Shown piece by piece: positions 39,879 through 49,806 of a stretch of DNA of 64,000 nucleotides (position 1 is the first letter of the stretch; each line of letters opens with the position of its first letter). Source of the DNA: Granulicella sp. GTDB lineage: Bacteria > Acidobacteriota > Terriglobia > Terriglobales > Acidobacteriaceae. The stretch is from positions 62,001 to 126,000 of the forward strand of contig JANYLK010000055.1 of assembly GCA_025357875.1 (NCBI GenBank), in the 5' to 3' direction. The notes below the pieces were generated by a model, which made no database searches, had not been told where the DNA came from, and saw only the letters and a list, made by a program, of their open reading frames with translations. Position numbers and translations under genes: made by a program.

Positions 39879-40955
39879 ATGCGCATCGCATCTGTAGGCA
39901 CAGCATTTCCACCCAACCGCTACACACAAGCAGAGATAACTGAATCCCTTTTAGCGCGGATGCACGACAAGATGACGCTCCCAGGCATAATGCATCGTCT
40001 GCATTCGAACTGTGGCGTAGAGTATCGCCACATGATGTACCCGCTTGATACGCTGGGCACACTTTCGGGCTTTGGGATCAGCAACGACTTGTGGATCAAG
40101 GGAGCGCTCGAACTTGGACAAGCCGCTATCACCAAGGCGTTAGACCAGGTTGGACTGGCACCCTCCGACATCTCTGCGATCTTCTTTACGTCCGTCACCG
40201 GAATCGCATGTCCCAGCATCGATGCGCGCCTCGCCAACCTGATGGGCTTTCCGAGGAACATCAAGCGCACGCCGATCTTCGGTTTGGGATGTGTTGCCGG
40301 CGCCGCGGGAATTTCGCGCGCAGCAGACTACGTGAAAGCGTTTCCGAAACAATATGCGATTTTGCTTTCGGTGGAACTATGTTCGCTGACGTGGCAGGAG
40401 AACGATTACTCCATGGCCAACATGGTTGCCAGCGGGCTGTTTGGAGACGGCGCCGCCGCAGTTGTGCTCGCCGGAGAAGAGACCCCACTGTCGCAGAGAC
40501 CTCGCAGCGTCGAAGAGCCATGTCCGCGCGTGGTGGATACGCGATCGACGTTCTATCCCGACACCGAACATCTGATGGGTTGGAACATCGACCACAACGG
40601 ATTCAACATTGTCCTCTCAGCCGATGTTCCCCAACTGGTTCGCACTCAGCTCCGCGGCACCGTGGAGGAATTCCTATCCGACAACGATCTTGATATGAGT
40701 AGCATCTGCAGCTACATATTCCATAGTGGAGGGCCGAAGGTGTTGCTGGCGATGGAGAGCAGTCTCGGATTACCCAAGGGAGCTTTGGCCGCATCGTGGA
40801 ATAGCCTGCGCCAGCGCGGGAATCTTTCTTCCGCGTCGGTGCTGACGGTAATGCAGGACTTCTTGCTGAACCGTCCGGGCAGCCCCGGTTGCTACAGCAT
40901 GATGGGCGCGATGGGCCCTGCCTTCTGCTCCGAACTGCTTCTACTGCAGTGGTAG
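39879..40955 (+). CDS. Type III polyketide synthase (chalcone/stilbene synthase superfamily)
   Basis: 'PIFGLGCVAGAAGISRAADYVKAFP' (Cys), 'YIFHSGGPKVLLAMESSLGL' (His), 'RGNLSSASVL' (Asn), 'GLFGDGAAAVVLAG'. Confidence 0.92.
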   Translation: MRIASVGTAFPPNRYTQAEITESLLARMHDKMTLPGIMHRLHSNCGVEYRHMMYPLDTLGTLSGFGISNDLWIKGALELGQAAITKALDQVGLAPSDISAIFFTSVTGIACPSIDARLANLMGFPRNIKRTPIFGLGCVAGAAGISRAADYVKAFPKQYAILLSVELCSLTWQENDYSMANMVASGLFGDGAAAVVLAGEETPLSQRPRSVEEPCPRVVDTRSTFYPDTEHLMGWNIDHNGFNIVLSADVPQLVRTQLRGTVEEFLSDNDLDMSSICSYIFHSGGPKVLLAMESSLGLPKGALAASWNSLRQRGNLSSASVLTVMQDFLLNRPGSPGCYSMMGAMGPAFCSELLLLQW

Positions 40956-40986
40956 TCCGCAGAAATTAGGTGGTCTGCACAATGAA

Positions 40987-41014
40987 AACGAGGGAGCCTC
41001 AGGGCTCCCTCGTT
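40987..41014 (-). terminator. Intrinsic terminator after PEP-CTERM gene, minus strand
   Basis: AACGAGGGAGCC tcag GGCTCCCTCGTT; minus strand followed by TTTTCATT. Confidence 0.75.
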
Positions 41015-41034
41015 GGTTAGGACGGCGAACAGGT

Positions 41035-41688
41035 TTAGGCGCGGAGGAACTTGCGGCGAGCCAAGCCCACGGCGCCGAGCATGCCTGTGCCAAGCAGCAT
41101 CAGCGAAGCCGGCTCCGGAGTAGGCGCTGCTTCAGTACCAGTGGCAGACAACGTTACTTCGGTTGTGCCGGAGAGATCCACTGCCTGCGTTGTAAACGTG
41201 AAGAGACCATTCGTGTTGGGCAATCCCGTCTGCTGGAAGAAACCGTTGGCGGTGACGTCCAAACAAGTCAGCGAGCATCCTGTAACGGCACTCATGAAGG
41301 TGACAGTGTAGTCAGTCATGAAGAAGTTCAAGGTGTTGGCACCCTGCGTCGTTGTGAGCGCGAGCACGTTGGGCACCCCAAGCCTTGACATCACTGTCTG
41401 GAACCCAAGCGAAAAGGGAAGGGCCGCTGTCGGGTTGCACATTACCGTGCAGGAAGAAGGTGAGATAGTCGCAAAGCCTGGAAAGAACTGAACGTTAGTG
41501 TCGGCCGCTGTGAAAACTGAGAAGTTGCCAGTAGAGCCCGGGCCGACGAAGCCAGGATTGTAGAAGATGATGGAATTGTTGGTAAAGCTGTCGTTACCGC
41601 CAATCGAGATTTGAGAAATGGTTGCGGCGTTAGCAAAGGAAGCGGTAGCAACGACGAGTGCGGAAAGTATAGCGAGGCGCTTGAGCAT
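41035..41688 (-). CDS. PEP-CTERM sorting domain protein
   Basis: Signal peptide; C-terminus 'PTPEPASLMLLGTGMLGAVGLARRKFLRA'. Confidence 0.9.
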   Translation of the reverse strand: MLKRLAILSALVVATASFANAATISQISIGGNDSFTNNSIIFYNPGFVGPGSTGNFSVFTAADTNVQFFPGFATISPSSCTVMCNPTAALPFSLGFQTVMSRLGVPNVLALTTTQGANTLNFFMTDYTVTFMSAVTGCSLTCLDVTANGFFQQTGLPNTNGLFTFTTQAVDLSGTTEVTLSATGTEAAPTPEPASLMLLGTGMLGAVGLARRKFLRA

Positions 41689-42419
41689 TAGGGGTCTCCA
41701 TGGGAAAGAAAATGAGCTGCAATAAAGAAGTGCACTGTGCGAGAAAATCCTCGCGTTTCAGTTAGGAAAGTAGTTCAATACCGCGGGTTGCCTAAAGCTG
41801 GAGGTATGGTCATGAAAAGTTTGACTGCTTTACGGTCTTTCCTGACCACAGAACTAGCCCTCGCGAAACGCTCCCGGTAAAGATGTATGAGCGGGGTTGA
41901 CTGCGCCGTTGATGAAGTTCTCCCGCTGCTGCGAATAGGGCCGCAACAGTGTGGAGTTCCTGTAGGAACTAATTGCGCTTGAGAGGTCGAACGTGGGCGG
42001 AAGGTCGTGCCGTATGACCGGTAGCTTACAACCGGTATCCGCTTGATCTGCGTCCACACACAATAATGATTCCGAAATCGTAACTTTAGTTGTATATCTT
42101 AACAATTTAGTCTATGTATATTTTTCGGCTTATAGGAAAATTTTCCCATATCACGGAAACAATTACCCTCGGCTAGTCTGCAGCCGACATTGCCCAAGCA
42201 GGTCGCAAAGGCGGGCAGATCGTCCTTGAGACGTATAATTTAGTCGTGAGGCGGAATATGCGCATACGCACATACCGCTGAACCAAATGATGAGATAGGT
42301 GGAATCAGGTAAGAATTGTGTCTAATCCTTTTCCTCGCAAAGAAAGCCACTGTACACTACGACTCAAGCGTCAGAGGTAGAGCGAGTCTGTCGTTTCAAG
42401 GCAGAATCCGGAAGGCCCC

Positions 42420-42926
42420 ATGCCAGAACATATTAAGAAGCGGCTCGAAGAAGAGATTAAGGCGCTGGAGCGCGAACTGACGACCGAACTGCCAGCCGAG
42501 ATCAAAAAAGCAGTTGCGCTCGGAGACCTTAGCGAGAACGCCGAGTACCATATGGCCAAGCAGCGCCAGGTGTTTGTGAACGCGCGCCTCGGCCAGTTGA
42601 AGAAGCGTATGGGCGAGCTGGCCATGGTCAATCTGGTCAACATACCGCACGATCGAGTCGGCTTTGGCGCGACTGTGGTAGTGTTCGATTCGAGCAAAAA
42701 CGAAGAACTCAGCTATAAGCTGGTGACCAGCGAAGAGTCCGACGTAACCAAGGGATTGATCTCCACCACCTCCCCGATTGGGCGCGCCCTGCTGGGCAAG
42801 AAGCTCGGCGAAGTAGCAATGGTCGTGACCCCCAACGGCAACCGGGAACTCGAAGTGTTGAAACTGGTCACGATCCACGATCAGGCACAAGAAGAATCTG
42901 CTGATGTCGCGGCTAGCAATAAGTGA
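42420..42926 (+). CDS. greA: Transcription elongation factor GreA/GreB family
   Basis: 'ALERELTTELPAEIKKAVALGDLSENAEYHMAKQRQ', 'ISTTSPIGRALLGKKLGEVAMVVTPNG'. Confidence 0.93.
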   Translation: MPEHIKKRLEEEIKALERELTTELPAEIKKAVALGDLSENAEYHMAKQRQVFVNARLGQLKKRMGELAMVNLVNIPHDRVGFGATVVVFDSSKNEELSYKLVTSEESDVTKGLISTTSPIGRALLGKKLGEVAMVVTPNGNRELEVLKLVTIHDQAQEESADVAASNK

Positions 42927-42963
42927 CCGCAATTCGATCACCGTATCCAAAAGACCGTACTCA

Positions 42964-43599
42964 ATGACGTGGACAAGCGCTTTCGGCAAAGGCAGCGGAT
43001 GGTTGCTGCAGAAGATCGTGAACGGCCTCGCGCTGACGAAGATCTCGCCTAACGTGCTCACGTTCCTCGGTCTGGTAATCAATATTGTGGCCGCGTGCTT
43101 CTTCGGATTCGCCCGGGTTTATAACGCCAATAAGATGTTTATGATCGCCGGTCTGATCATCATCGGCGCAGGCGTCTTCGACATGGTCGACGGGCGCGTA
43201 GCCCGCAAGACCAACCAGGTCAGCGTATTCGGCGCGTTCTTCGATTCGGTGATGGACCGCTATTCCGACGTCGCGATCTTTTTCGGCCTGCTGGTCTACT
43301 ACGCGCGCGGCAACCGGCTGTTTTATGTGGGCTTAGTGGCCTTCGTGATGACGGCGTGCGTGATGGTGAGCTATACGAGAGCGCGTGCCGAGGCGCTGAT
43401 TGGAACCTGCAAGGTGGGTTTCATGGAGCGGCCGGAGCGGATTGTCTGCGTGATTTTGGGCGCGCTCTGCAATCGCTGGGGAGTCATGGCGCCCTGCCTC
43501 TGGGTGCTGGCTCTGTTCTCGACAATTACGGTCATCCACCGCATCCGGTACACGTACGTCGAGACCGAGCGGCGCAGGCTGGGAACTCCAGTAAGTTAA
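42964..43599 (+). CDS. CDP-alcohol phosphatidyltransferase family protein
   Basis: 'GAGVFDMVDGRVARKTNQVSVFGAFFDSVMDRYSD' (DG..AR...G..D...D). Confidence 0.93.
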   Translation: MTWTSAFGKGSGWLLQKIVNGLALTKISPNVLTFLGLVINIVAACFFGFARVYNANKMFMIAGLIIIGAGVFDMVDGRVARKTNQVSVFGAFFDSVMDRYSDVAIFFGLLVYYARGNRLFYVGLVAFVMTACVMVSYTRARAEALIGTCKVGFMERPERIVCVILGALCNRWGVMAPCLWVLALFSTITVIHRIRYTYVETERRRLGTPVS

Positions 43600-43824
43600 T
43601 GGCCCTGCACGCTCAACTCGACTGTGATCAGATAGACGCGAACCAGATAGCCGCTGAGATTGCGCCCCTTACGGAGCGCGGCAGACGCTGACGCGGTTTG
43701 CGTCTAAATTCGGATTCTCACCCGCGGGCGTCGGTGAGTCGCGGTGCAGCCATCGCATTACGTTAGAGCGATTTCGCAATCCATTTGACTTGCATAGACT
43801 GGAAAGCGCGAATGGAGTGTGCAA

Positions 43825-44778
43825 ATGGCGGATGTGGCAGAGTTGAAGGAGAAGTTTGCGATACCCGGGGTGCTGGCGTTTGAGAAGACGGCTTCGGGTT
43901 TGGTGGCCGCGCGAGTGACCACGCCCGCGGCTGAGGCGACGATCTATTTGCACGGAGCACATCTGACGCATTGGAAACCCGCCGGCGAGGCGCCGGCTAT
44001 CTTCGTGAGTCAACGTGCGGAGTTCGTCGCAGGTAAACCGATTCGCGGCGGCGTGCCGGTGATCTTTCCATGGTTCGGCGAGCGGCACGATGGCAAGAGC
44101 GGGCCGATGCATGGGTTTGCGCGCATCTCGGAGTGGGAGCTGGCGTTCGCGGCGATGACTGGCGATGAGTTGCATCTCGCCTTCACGCTGGCGCCTGATG
44201 ATCAGAGCCGCGCTCTGGGATTCGACCATTTCAGGCTGAGCTATCGCGTCACTATCGGACGGACGCTTACGCTGCAGTTGACGGTGGCGAACGACTCGGG
44301 TTCGGGCGGTGCGCGCGAAGCTTCAATTGAGACGAAGGCGATGGGTGCGCCGCTGGTCTTCGAAGAAGCGCTGCATACCTACTATGCCGTGGCGGATGCG
44401 CAGAAAGTATCAATCGATGGGCTGGGCGGTACGACCTACCTCGACAAGGTGGATGGAATGAAGCGCAAGGTGCAGCCTGCGGGCATGCTCAAGTTGGAAG
44501 GTAGAACCGATCGGCCGTATCTGAATACAGAGGCGACCTGCGTGCTGCACGATGAAGCGGGTGGGCGACGGATCGTAGTTGCGAAGAAAGGGTCCGCTAC
44601 GACAGTGGTCTGGAATCCGTGGAAGGAGTTGACCGCGACGATGGCAGACATGGAGCCGGACTCCTGGCTGCACATGACCTGCATCGAGACGGCAAATGTA
44701 GGAGAAGATTCTTTAACGCTTGCGCCGGGCGAGCATCATTCAATGCGCGCGCATATTTCGATTGAGAAGATCGCGTAA
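43825..44778 (+). CDS. D-hexose-6-phosphate mutarotase (glucose-6-phosphate 1-epimerase, YeaD-like)
   Basis: 'GAHLTHWKP', 'PIRGGVPVIFPWFGERHDGKSGPMHGFARISEW', 'EEALHTYYAVADAQKVSIDGLGGTTYLDKV'. Confidence 0.93.
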   Translation: MADVAELKEKFAIPGVLAFEKTASGLVAARVTTPAAEATIYLHGAHLTHWKPAGEAPAIFVSQRAEFVAGKPIRGGVPVIFPWFGERHDGKSGPMHGFARISEWELAFAAMTGDELHLAFTLAPDDQSRALGFDHFRLSYRVTIGRTLTLQLTVANDSGSGGAREASIETKAMGAPLVFEEALHTYYAVADAQKVSIDGLGGTTYLDKVDGMKRKVQPAGMLKLEGRTDRPYLNTEATCVLHDEAGGRRIVVAKKGSATTVVWNPWKELTATMADMEPDSWLHMTCIETANVGEDSLTLAPGEHHSMRAHISIEKIA

Positions 44779-45575
44779 TGGCTCGGCTGGGTGAGATGCG
44801 GCTGATTCTGGCTTCCGGTTCGCCGCGACGCCGTGAGCTGCTGGCGCAGGCGGGGTATGTGTTTGCAGTCCAGCCTGCGGATGTCGATGAGTCTGTGCGT
44901 GCGGGTGAGGCGGCTGGCGACTACGTGCGCAGGCTGGCCGAGGAAAAGGCAAAGGCGGTGTACCAGAAGTTTGCGAATCCCACCCTTATCGATAAGACCC
45001 ATAAGCATGGGGCACTCGGACTCCTGACGGCACCGCAAGAAAGGTCGGAAGCGCAGCCGGTCTTTGCGAGGTTAGTCGCGCAAGAAAACTCGGAAGCGCA
45101 GCCGGTCTCTGCGAGGTTAGTCGCGCAAGAAAGCAGCTCGGGTGCCCCATCCTTGCCAGCTTCATCGGCAAGGGTGGGATACACAAATGCCCCGCTGATG
45201 GTGCTCGGTGCAGATACTACCGTTGTGTGTGATGGCAAGATTGTGGCCAAGCCTGCCGACGCGGAAGATGCGAAGCGAATGCTGCGCAAGCTTTCCGGGC
45301 AGACGCATGAGGTGCTCACAGGCATCGCTTTGGTGACTCAAGCGGAGGTGGTCAGCGAAGTTGAAACTACTTCAGTTACTTTTATTTCGATTCCTGAAGA
45401 TGAACTCGATTTTTATTGCTCGACCGCTGAGCCGATGGACAAGGCCGGCGCGTATGGAATTCAGGGATACGCGGCGCGCTGGATTCCGCGAATCGATGGC
45501 TGCTACTTTAACGTGATGGGCCTTCCGATTGCGCGCGTGGTGCGGATGATTGAGGCTGCCGCCGGCTTTAATTGA
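44778..45575 (+). CDS. maf: Maf family nucleotide pyrophosphatase with ~70-aa repeat-derived insertion
   Basis: 'LILASGSPRRRELLAQAGY', 'VLGADTTVVCDGKIVAKP', 'LRKLSGQTHEVLTGIAL', 'DKAGAYGIQG'; overlaps mutarotase stop (ATG at 44778). Confidence 0.93.
   Translation: MARLGEMRLILASGSPRRRELLAQAGYVFAVQPADVDESVRAGEAAGDYVRRLAEEKAKAVYQKFANPTLIDKTHKHGALGLLTAPQERSEAQPVFARLVAQENSEAQPVSARLVAQESSSGAPSLPASSARVGYTNAPLMVLGADTTVVCDGKIVAKPADAEDAKRMLRKLSGQTHEVLTGIALVTQAEVVSEVETTSVTFISIPEDELDFYCSTAEPMDKAGAYGIQGYAARWIPRIDGCYFNVMGLPIARVVRMIEAAAGFN
44977..45185. repeat. Composite repeat insertion in maf: inverted pair of REP-like palindromes flanking a 45-bp tandem repeat
   Basis: 44977-45023 is approximately the reverse complement of 45136-45185 (cgaGTGCCCCATcctt...AAGGGTGGGAT type); 45-bp units start at 45036, 45081, 45126. 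Confidence 0.85.
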
Positions 45576-45655
45576 TTTCGTCTCGTGAAATTCTTTTTGG
45601 ATTCGATTCGATCGTGTATCCCAGCAGACAGACGCGGTGCTTGCCAAGCGAGATC

Positions 45656-45964
45656 ATGAAAGCCATGGATACGCATAGTCAGCCCTGCATCATTCGCCGG
45701 GACCACGTCCGCAATGGAGTAGTGGTCACTATCGGCGACTCCTTGCCGTCGTTCTACTCTGCGGCCGCGCTGTATTCCAAGCAATCTTCACAAGAGGAAG
45801 ATATTCCAGGAGAGAAGGACTTTCAAATTTCGTCCATCGATCGTAGGAATGACGGGTCTTTGATTGTCGAGTTTTCAGATGGAAGCATAGCAATATACAC
45901 AGTTGCGGACCTTGTGAAGATGCGGCCCGACCGGGAAATTCCTACAAATAATCAGTTTCAGTGA
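45656..45964 (+). CDS. Hypothetical protein
   Basis: 102 aa; 'SIDRRNDGSLIVEFSDGSIAIYTVADLVKMRPDRE'. Confidence 0.6.
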   Translation: MKAMDTHSQPCIIRRDHVRNGVVVTIGDSLPSFYSAAALYSKQSSQEEDIPGEKDFQISSIDRRNDGSLIVEFSDGSIAIYTVADLVKMRPDREIPTNNQFQ

Positions 45965-46006
45965 AGATACAACCAAGGTTAGACACTCTGGACCAGAGCA
46001 TACGGA

Positions 46007-47164
46007 TCAACTGTAGGAGTTAGCCGCATTGGCGAGTCCCTTGCGAACACGAATCATCGTGTCGAGGTAGAACGTTAGATTATGGATCGAGTTGAGCGTG
46101 GCACCAAGTGGTTCTTTTGCCATGAACAGGTGGCGTAGATAGGCGCGCGTATAACGCTGGCAGACCATACAGGAGCAGGCGGGGTCGATTGGGCGCTGAT
46201 CTTCAGCATACTCGAGCCGCTTGATGTTCATGCGGACAGCAGAGGTTTCGGACTCGCCGGGTTCAGGCATACGGAAGAGCAGGCCGTGGCGTGCGGCGCG
46301 TGTCGGCAGAACGCAATCCATCATGTCTACGCCCATGCGCGCGTACTCTTCGACCTCGTCCGGATAACCAACGCCCATGACGTAGCGCGGCTTGTCTGCG
46401 GGTAGGATTTCTAGGGTGCGGGCGATCATCTCGCGGGTGACTTCGCGAGGCTCGCCAACCGCTAGGCCACCAATGGCGTAACCGGGAAAGTCGAGTTCGA
46501 CGATGCGCTCGGCGGACTCGCGGCGCAGGTCCGGGTACATTCCTCCTTGAACGATTCCGAAGAGGGATTGTCGTTTCTCCGGGAATTCCGCGGCCCACGG
46601 TACTTCGTGTTTGTGGGCTTCGAAGTAGTCGCGGGACCGCGCCGCCCAGGCGTGCGTCAATCCCATCGACTGCTTGGTGCGTTCCCAGGTTGCGGGCGTT
46701 TCGACGCACTCGTCGAAGACCATCATGATGTCTGCGCCGAGCGCGATCTGGACTTCCATCGAATGCTCGGGTGAGAAGAAGTGTTTGCTTCCGTCCAGGT
46801 GCGAGCGGAACTCAACGCCATCGTCAGTGACCTTGCGCAGCTTGGCGAGGGAGAATACCTGGAAGCCGCCAGAATCGGTCAGCATCGCGCGCGGCCACGA
46901 CATGAAGCGGTGAACTCCGCCCAAACGGCGGATGAGTTCGTGGCCAGGCCGCAAGTACAAGTGGTACGTGTTGGCGAGGATAATCTCCGCGCCCGCGCCG
47001 TTCTGGCCGATGTGTTCCAGCGTCTCTTGTTGCACCGTCTTCACGGTTGCGGCGGTTCCGACGGGCATGAAGACTGGCGTTTGCACGTTTCCGTGGGGAA
47101 GATGCAGCGTTGCGTTTCGGCCTCCGCTGGAAGATGTCGCGCTGAATTCGAACTTTAAGTCCAT
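46007..47164 (-). CDS. tgt: Queuine/7-deazaguanine tRNA-ribosyltransferase
   Basis: 'FMPVGTAATVKTVQQETL', 'LTDSGGFQVFSLAKLRKVTDDGVEFRSHLDGSKHFFSPE', zinc site 'CSCMVCQRYTRAYLRHL'. Confidence 0.97.
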   Translation of the reverse strand: MDLKFEFSATSSSGGRNATLHLPHGNVQTPVFMPVGTAATVKTVQQETLEHIGQNGAGAEIILANTYHLYLRPGHELIRRLGGVHRFMSWPRAMLTDSGGFQVFSLAKLRKVTDDGVEFRSHLDGSKHFFSPEHSMEVQIALGADIMMVFDECVETPATWERTKQSMGLTHAWAARSRDYFEAHKHEVPWAAEFPEKRQSLFGIVQGGMYPDLRRESAERIVELDFPGYAIGGLAVGEPREVTREMIARTLEILPADKPRYVMGVGYPDEVEEYARMGVDMMDCVLPTRAARHGLLFRMPEPGESETSAVRMNIKRLEYAEDQRPIDPACSCMVCQRYTRAYLRHLFMAKEPLGATLNSIHNLTFYLDTMIRVRKGLANAANSYS

Positions 47165-47190
47165 CTGCTGAGTATGCCTGCTGAGGACGG

Positions 47191-48102
47191 TCAGGGTTGC
47201 TCGACGACTGCGACTGCCTGGGCGACCGTGAGGTCGTTCGACACGCGGACGAAGTCACTGTGCTCGGCATGCTCATTCTTTGCGATCGATTTGAAGAAGA
47301 TGACGCGGCCGTTGATGGCGGTGTCGAGTTGCGTCGTCTTCCAGTCGGGCTGGCCGAGGCGGTCGCGTGTGGTGGAGAAGCTGCTACCCGCATGAATTGT
47401 CGCGAGCAGGCCGAAGCCGATGCTGACGTCCGCAGGAAGCCGGCCTTCGATGCGGTGCAGGCGCATGGACTGGGGATCGATCAGCAGGGTCCCGGACATG
47501 GCGTGGAGAACATGCTCTTCGATGGACTGCGTTTCATAGTCCGGGTTGGGATGGAAATCGATGTGGAGGAAATTACCCTCTGGCCGCGGTTGGTCGAAGA
47601 GAAAAGCCTTCGTGGCGAGCGACAACATCTGACGAGCGTGGGCCTCGTCATCCTTGGTGGCTTGCGATTTGCGTGCAAAGGCGTCGGGATCGGCGACGAT
47701 CGCGGCCAATCGGCCGCGCTCCTGGGCCAGCCGATCCGGCGAAAGCGGCTGGCCGTCTTCGGTGAGCAGCATGCGTACCCTGCCGACGTTGGTCTCGACT
47801 ACTTTCTCTGTCCACACGTGTCCGCCGGTGCGGTCGGAACGTTCTTTGGAGAGATAGACGTAATGATCTCTGTGCAATGCCGCGGCGTTCTCGTTGGCCA
47901 TCATGGTCGCGACCATCTGCTTCGTGGCCGAGTCTCGCGGAACGTCGGCCGCGGCGTGGGCGCGTTGCAGCGGCCACGCGAGTATTGATACCAGGCACAG
48001 GGAGGATGACGCGGCCATGCAGACGATCGCCGCAAGGCGGAGGCGCGGTAGAACTGTTTCTGCGTGCTTCGAACTTGCGCGGTTTTGATTCATCGTTGCC
48101 AT
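47191..48102 (-). CDS. Hypothetical secreted/membrane-anchored protein
   Basis: N-terminal hydrophobic segment and conserved-looking body 'GHVWTEKVVETNVGRVRMLLTEDGQPLSPDRLAQERGRLAAIVADPDAF'. Confidence 0.75.
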   Translation of the reverse strand: MATMNQNRASSKHAETVLPRLRLAAIVCMAASSSLCLVSILAWPLQRAHAAADVPRDSATKQMVATMMANENAAALHRDHYVYLSKERSDRTGGHVWTEKVVETNVGRVRMLLTEDGQPLSPDRLAQERGRLAAIVADPDAFARKSQATKDDEAHARQMLSLATKAFLFDQPRPEGNFLHIDFHPNPDYETQSIEEHVLHAMSGTLLIDPQSMRLHRIEGRLPADVSIGFGLLATIHAGSSFSTTRDRLGQPDWKTTQLDTAINGRVIFFKSIAKNEHAEHSDFVRVSNDLTVAQAVAVVEQP

Positions 48103-48176
48103 TCCCCGGGACCTGGTTCTGACCACCCGACTTAGGATGCGTGCTGGGGGTTGGACGGATGGATGGGCAATTTTGC

Positions 48177-49535
48177 TCATGTGGCCGCCTCTGCGGACGC
48201 TTTGCGCGGCCTAACCCATTGCGCTACAACGAGCGAGATGGCGAGTAGGCTGGCGGCCATATAAAACGATGCTCCGGGCGCGTGGATTGCGGCTCCTTGA
48301 CCGAATGTTTTCGAGAATACATAGGTAAACATGAGTGGGCCGACGATTCCAGCCAGTCCGCGGAGGCTCTGTATGGCTCCCTGCATCTGGCCCTGCTGCG
48401 TCGGTTTCACTTCGCGGGACATCATGCTCTGCGCGGAGGGCCAGGCGACGGACATGAGGTTGAGCACGGGAATTCCCCACAACATCAACAGGCCCGTCTT
48501 TGAGAAGCCAAACATGAGATAGCCCAGCGTGCCTCCGATGAGACCGAACGAAAGTGCGCCGCGTTCGCCGATGCGCTTGACCAGGGGCTTGACCAGGCCC
48601 GCGCCGTAGAAGCCGGAGAATACCGCCACCAATGCAAGCGACCAGCCGACCGACTTATCCGACCAGCCGTAGCGATAGTCGGCGATGAGGACATACACGT
48701 TCATCAGCGATTGCTGCGCAAGGTAGCCGAGGATGAGGACGGCGGACAGGCCGAACATCACCTTGTTGTTTTTGAGGAGACTGAGGGAGCCGACCGGGTT
48801 GGCGCGCCTCCACGAAAAGGGGCTGCGATGCTCGAGGCTGAGCGATTCGGGTAGGACGAAGATGCCATACATTCCATTGAGCAGGCTGAGGCCGCCGGCG
48901 ATCCAGAAGGGCAGGCGCGGATTGACGCTGCCGAGGATTCCGCCGAGCGCCGGGCCGAGCACGAAGCCCACGCCGAACGCCGCGCCGAGCAGGCCAAAGG
49001 CTCCCGCACGCTTTTCGGGCGGCGTAACGTCGGTCATGTACGCCATTCCGGTTGGGATGCTGGAGGCGGTGACTCCGGCGATGATGCGGCCGAGGAAGAG
49101 CCAGCTCAGCGCGGGCGCCCAGGCCATCAGAAGATAGTCGAGTCCCAGGCCGAAGTTTGACAGCAGGACCACCGGGCGGCGGCCGAAGCGATCCGAAAGC
49201 GATCCGAGCACGGGCGAGAAGAAGAATTGCATGACCGCGAAGACGGTGCCGAAGAGACCCAACATGCGTGCGGAGCCGGAGACGTTTCCGGCCATGAAGC
49301 TGGCGATCAAGCGAGGAAGAACTGGCGCGATCATGCCGAGCGCGAGCATGTCCAGCGTGATGGTGAGGAAGATGAAACTGGCTGCGGCGCGGCGACCTTT
49401 GTGCTGGTAGATGGGGACGGCGAAATCGGCTTCAGGCAGATCGATGCCGGGCGCGGTGGCGACTAAATTTTCTGCCACGCCTGCATTGAGAGCGTCGTCT
49501 GCCCGAGTATTGCCGGTGCCGTGCTGCTGATCCAT
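48177..49535 (-). CDS. MFS transporter, TetA-like (DHA1) multidrug/tetracycline efflux family
   Basis: '[25 protein letters not shown]', '[44 protein letters not shown]'. Confidence 0.9.
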   Translation of the reverse strand: MDQQHGTGNTRADDALNAGVAENLVATAPGIDLPEADFAVPIYQHKGRRAAASFIFLTITLDMLALGMIAPVLPRLIASFMAGNVSGSARMLGLFGTVFAVMQFFFSPVLGSLSDRFGRRPVVLLSNFGLGLDYLLMAWAPALSWLFLGRIIAGVTASSIPTGMAYMTDVTPPEKRAGAFGLLGAAFGVGFVLGPALGGILGSVNPRLPFWIAGGLSLLNGMYGIFVLPESLSLEHRSPFSWRRANPVGSLSLLKNNKVMFGLSAVLILGYLAQQSLMNVYVLIADYRYGWSDKSVGWSLALVAVFSGFYGAGLVKPLVKRIGERGALSFGLIGGTLGYLMFGFSKTGLLMLWGIPVLNLMSVAWPSAQSMMSREVKPTQQGQMQGAIQSLRGLAGIVGPLMFTYVFSKTFGQGAAIHAPGASFYMAASLLAISLVVAQWVRPRKASAEAAT

Positions 49536-49578
49536 ACTGCCCCACCCCTACCCTGCGCAATTGACAAAGTCTAAGAAG

Positions 49579-49672
49579 CAAACGACTTAGGCCCTACCGG
49601 AATTCCCACTTCGCCGGTAAACATTTGAATACAAATAACTTAGATGCAAATATCTCAAAACAAATGACTTAG
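49579..49672. repeat. Three imperfect direct repeats CAAAYRACTTAG upstream of MFS gene
   Basis: caaacgacttag 49579, caaataacttag 49632, caaatgacttag 49661. Confidence 0.65.
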
Positions 49673-49806
49673 CTGATGCTTTAATTGCTTTTGAGCGCCG
49701 GAGCCGAGGGCCAGGCGCATCGCCGCGCACCTCTTTTCCTATCTTCCATTATACGGGTCGTGTCAAGCGTTTTCGGGTTCGAGCGAGGACTTCGGTGGCT
49801 GGGCGA

